Below, one piece after another: positions 59,655 to 64,000 of a stretch of DNA of 64,000 bases (its first letter is position 1; every line of letters starts with the position of its first letter). Made by a program: the position numbers and the translations under genes. A model generated the notes under the pieces. It was not told the DNA's origin and did not search any database. It saw nothing but the letters and a program-made list of their open reading frames with translations. The stretch spans positions 3,801,843-3,865,842 of the forward strand of contig JAEMBT020000003.1 in assembly GCA_018873245.2 (NCBI GenBank). Direction: 5' to 3'. The stretch is from Archegozetes longisetosus. Lineage: Eukaryota > Arthropoda > Arachnida > Sarcoptiformes > Trhypochthoniidae.

Positions 59655-62600
59655 CGAGTGTTCATTTGATAACTGATATGTTTCCATTTAAAATATTTGA
59701 CTAATTAATTGATTTTTGGAAGAGATCTCAGATTAAAGCTATTGTTAGTGATTTATGCAGTTTCTCATCTTAACCTATTAATTCTTACGGAATTAATTAT
59801 CTAATATTAATTTTATGATGTAATTAGTTATAATTGGAAATATCATATTCAAATATAGAATATATCGCATGCACAAGTTTTAATTTTATATCTTATATTT
59901 CATAATCCTGCTAATTTAAAACTCATACTCAAGTTTCTGCAACTTATTTTGCTCACTGGTATCTAATTTACACTAACTACTGAATAACACATCACTGTCT
60001 TCAAACGTGTTTATATACTTTTAAAAACGTTTAAAAGTAAAAACGCGCACAAAATACGTTGGAAACAGGAACGAAAAAGTTAAAGATCATGAAAAGTATT
60101 TTCCTGTTTTCACAACCCATGTGAAAGTAATTGGTGAACAACTAAAAAGTTGAGATGTTTGAGTAAATTTACAATAACTGTAAAATGTTGTGACTTCGAT
60201 AAACATGTTATATTGAAAGTTTGACTAATATTGACAAAGTCTAGAAAAGGCTTGCAAATAGTGCAGAAAAAAGAAGAAAACTTACAAAATAACAAAATAT
60301 GTAAATTTCATTGTTCTTCACCTAAGTGTAGAATATGAAAATAGAAAAATTCAATTTCGGTTTTCCATCGTTCCTTCTCTCAAATCACGTATATGTGATC
60401 AAGAATCCGAGCTTTGGTAAATATTCAGTGCTCTTTGAAATTCGTTGGGCATTCGCTTGAATTTGACGCAAAGTCAGCTCCAGTTTGAGAAAACAGCTTA
60501 ATTATCAACTGTTAATTCGGTAGTTAATTAGTGAATTTTGTTAGTTATTATATATACTAGGTATTCCAGAAAATTGTGGTAATAATTTGGTAATAAAATT
60601 AATAGTATTTATGTCATAACCTTCTGTTTTTATACTAAACGATAAGTTATAACAAAAGTATCCCTTTTCCAGTTTATCGCTATTTGCCGTTTACTCTCAC
60701 TGAACTACACTTCAGAATAAAATGAGAATCCGTTAGACATCCCGGGGTTAAAAGTAAAAATAGACGCCAGTCTTGATTTGAACATTAATTGATGTTCGAA
60801 TGGCGTTGAGTTGGATGTGATAAAAGGCTAGCGGGATTTGGGAAGAGCGTTGTCGCGTTAATCATAGGTTGCCATTGATTCTAACTCACCATTATATATT
60901 AATATATATTTAAATACCAATATTTATAACATTTTCATAATAGCTTCCAGTCTAGATTACTATCACCTAACTTACGCCTCACTTCTAAACCTTATATAAT
61001 TGCAATCGAGTAAAAAATGCCTTCTCATTACGCACCAATTAGTTCTTTCTATATTTGTCCTTATCTCAAACCAATGTATTTGAAATGTGATCTAACAAAA
61101 AACCATTTCTTATAGAGATTAAAGGATTCTAAATTCTTCTCAATTCTTCTCGATTCACTCTTTTTTGATATAATCCAGACTTTTTGCCTTAGTTCATCTT
61201 GTATCTTAGTTACTTTCTAACATTAATCTTGTCAAGAGTTATTTGAATCTATAGTTTTTTGCATTGCAATTAAACGGATAGTGAATACTAAATGCAATTA
61301 TTGGCCATTTTTGCCTTGAAAAAGTGAAATTATGTAGAATTTGAGTTATCGATCGAACAGGAAAATAGGTTTGAATGTTTTATATGAGACCTAAAATTAG
61401 ATATTCTCTTAGAAGATAAACCAAAAATAGCGAGCCTGGCTTTGACACAATATTTACCAGAACCTGATATATAGTCTCTAACACTTTGGTACTCTCAGTC
61501 AAACTATATTTTTTATATCGTATTGCAATCATATGTGTGTCGCTTTTCTCTCTCATGTGGTTCAATTTCAATTTAAAATTAGTTTCAAATTGAATTTCTC
61601 ATAAAAGTAGAGAATCACAATGATGTAATTGATTAATAAAATTAGTAATTGATTAATAAAATTATAAGTAATTACGATTGTAGAGTAATAAGTTGATATA
61701 ATAGGAACGTTTTCAGCATTGATAGTAATATATGTTTAACGAAAATAGTTATAGAATAAGTATTAGGAAAGAGAATTCTGTTATTCTGTTTATATGAATA
61801 ACATAACAAGCTATGGATAACTGACTCAGTTGCTTATTCTGTACAACACATTTCGATCAATACATTATACTATATATTAACTTGAAGTTAGATATATTCA
61901 TTCATTGATTTTTTCTTTTCAATTGATCAATGAATTGAAATTTTAATTAGTTCTCTTATTCTTTCCAAATCTATTACAATTAAATGACTAATATTTGCTT
62001 GAGTTAAATATTTGTTAGTTGAAAATAACTGATTGGGAGAAGATAGAAAACAAAATCAATAAAAGAATAACTCTTTTTGAAGATACTTATTGGAATATGT
62101 GATTGGAGCTTAACTTGTTTGTAGTGATCATTACTACACAAACAGTTGAGTTTAGTAAATAAGGATTGCATTTGATTGATTTGCATTGGCAAAAAATTGG
62201 GACAGATAATAATTCAATTAGTTAGACATTTACCAAATCATTAGACAACTATTTTACTTGAACCCTATTCTTCTCAATATATTTAAATATAAATTCACTT
62301 AATTTTCCGCCATGTCGATTAAGTTCACCAGAAGGAGACAATTGCAGACAAATACGCAAGTATTGATGGTAACTGTTGTTGGTAACTATTGTTGGTAACC
62401 CTAAAGGACTTGAACAGAACAACAAAGTAAATATAATGTTGAGAAAAGATAAAACCTAAGAAACCAATAATTGTTGGCTTCTGCCACTAAAATTCACTTG
62501 ATTCTAAATAGGATTTCCTTCTTGTTTATTCAGCCCAACTAATAACTGATAAGTCACGCTCACTTATCACCACAATGAGTTCATCTAACACTTTTAATAT

Positions 62601-64000
62601 ATTTCTAAATCACTTCAATACTAAATGTTTTAATGGCTTTGTAAATCAATTTCGATAGATATGAGTTGATCAATCGTTTGATGAATTTGTGATTACAAAG
62701 TTATATCTTATAAGAGTATAAAATGAGAATAACATTTATTATTGTTCGGGAAAAAGATTAAATAATATATGACATATTAAGAAACAATATAACAGATAAA
62801 AGTAGTATCTGAAGCTCCTGGGTTAAACTACTGGAAAATATTACTGATAAAGTTTGACGGACAGCTGTTGTGGGTTTATAAGTATTTGAATAGAGCTAAG
62901 ACATAAGAAACCTATTGATAAATTGAGTCGATAGTACTCCATTGCATGACTGACCCCTCAAACATACAATATACTGTTCACTATTTATGTTAGGCTTCTC
63001 TAGGGATAAATCAATTATTAACTAAATTCAGTAGATTATCGTTTTATTGAAACATCAAATCAATTATTTTGATGAAGTTTCACAAAAAGCAATAAAACTG
63101 TAAAAACTTTGACTCACAAGTTTAGATTATATTCTGATATAACTCGAATCTGCGAGGCCTACAACTCAAACTTTGAAAAGTTTAGTCAAATGGTATTATT
63201 TTAGAAAAGTGTTGAAATTTTCAAATTATAAGTTATTTTTAAAGCTAGCTCTGTTTCATCTTTTTCTGTAAGTCCTTATCTGGAGTCCATCTAACGATGA
63301 GTTATTAAAACTAGTTTTGATGCGTTCATTGATTTACACTTAAAATCTATTTGCCTCTATTTGATGCACTTTAGATCCTTAGACTGATGAAGAAGTAGTT
63401 TCTATAAGCTTGCTGTTGATTATTTGTTTAATGATTTAAGAAAAAAACTGTATATTTTTGAGAGTACATGAAAAGACATTGGTGTTCTTCTTTCATGAAT
63501 CGTTGCAGACAAACAAGAATGAGATGATAGATATGATTACTTTGAATGATTATTATGATTTCAGTGATGCGACCATCATAATAGCATAAGAAGAATAGAA
63601 AAATAAAGCAGTTGCCATTATCGTTCTCATTTAAAAGTTTTGCATATTTTTATTTATCTTCAATCAATTTGAAAACTTCCTCAACGTTCGCTCTACGCAA
63701 GTAATGAAAGCATTTCTATACTAATACTTAGAAGAATAGATTAATTCTCTCTTTAATAACATAATTATGAATATTTGCTTGAATTAGAGCGCTTTCAATG
63801 GAATCTAAGCTTGAAAGCTATATTGAGTTAAAATATCATAAGAATCCATATTTGCTATCAAATATTCTGATAGCTTGTAGAACTTGGCAACTATTGTCAT
63901 TAACGCTTGTTTCAACAATTCATTTCATTCTTTACTTGTTTTATGTTTGTGAACTTATTTTTTCTTAACTCATCACCACTTCTGCAACCGATCATATGGT

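Larger units (their letters stand above)
29388..64000. other. Coding desert: giant intron of the receptor gene or intergenic DNA
   Basis: 34.6 kb of AT-rich sequence. No ORF on either strand resembles a known domain, and those over 60 codons are compositionally biased or start at TTG. The features listed separately below (microsatellites, minisatellites, MITE copies, foldbacks, a TTAGG tract) are the only structure I can support. The preceding exon ends at an intact donor, so at least part of this stretch should be intron. Its size contrasts with the 53-130 bp introns common upstream. Confidence 0.55.

Noticed and set aside
1-64000. CRISPR arrays, bacterial operons, phage or viral genes, autonomous retrotransposons
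   Set aside because: None of the tandem repeats has CRISPR-like repeat-spacer regularity, and no integrase, capsid, reverse transcriptase or transposase motif was seen on either strand.

Overview
The window is nuclear DNA of a eukaryote, almost certainly an arthropod. Genes are split by very short GT-AG introns (mostly 59-130 bp), intergenic DNA is AT-rich, most proteins have clear animal orthologues, and a short array of the arthropod telomere motif TTAGG lies inside the window. The compact introns, and the intron-poor genes alternating on both strands, would suit a mite or another small-genome chelicerate. That placement is an inference; no organelle, bacterial or viral genes were seen.

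The first 22 kb are gene-dense. In order: the 3' part of a NIM1-type AMPK-family kinase (+); serine palmitoyltransferase subunit 1, SPTLC1 (+); a ZNF367-like zinc-finger protein (-); an SERBP1/HABP4 (Vig) ribosome- and RNA-binding protein (+); the ribosome biogenesis factor BRIX1 (-); a secreted GH18 chitinase-family protein (-); two tandem HAD phosphatases of the pseudouridine-5'-phosphatase type (+), one with an intron and one without, separated by a foldback element; the WD40-cyclophilin protein PPWD1 (-); and an SLC35D-type nucleotide-sugar transporter (+). I rebuilt the exon structures by joining splice sites so that reading frame and family alignment both hold. SPTLC1/ZNF367, SERBP1/BRIX1 and HAD/PPWD1 converge tail to tail. 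PPWD1/SLC35D and chitinase/HAD are divergent head-to-head pairs.

From 21.7 to 28.9 kb there is no convincing gene. This stretch holds a TA-flanked MITE, a foldback element, a hairpin and a 12-bp minisatellite. At 28,905-29,387 a single exon encodes a signal sequence plus the start of what looks like the amino-terminal domain of a glutamate receptor, probably NMDA-type. It ends at a good splice donor with no continuation found.

The remaining 34.6 kb is a coding desert, either a giant intron of that receptor gene or intergenic DNA. It contains only simple repeats, minisatellites, MITE or foldback copies and the short TTAGG/TTGGG tract. No tRNA, rRNA, CRISPR array, intact transposase or reverse transcriptase could be supported.

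The genes are mostly unrelated housekeeping functions: sphingolipid synthesis, ribosome assembly and binding, splicing-associated prolyl isomerase, nucleotide-sugar transport and nucleotide phosphate salvage. I see no multi-gene system of a new kind. The more interesting points are a CaaX box on the kinase, a GC-AG intron, a MITE family, a tandem paralogue pair differing by an intron, and the long empty region after the receptor exon.
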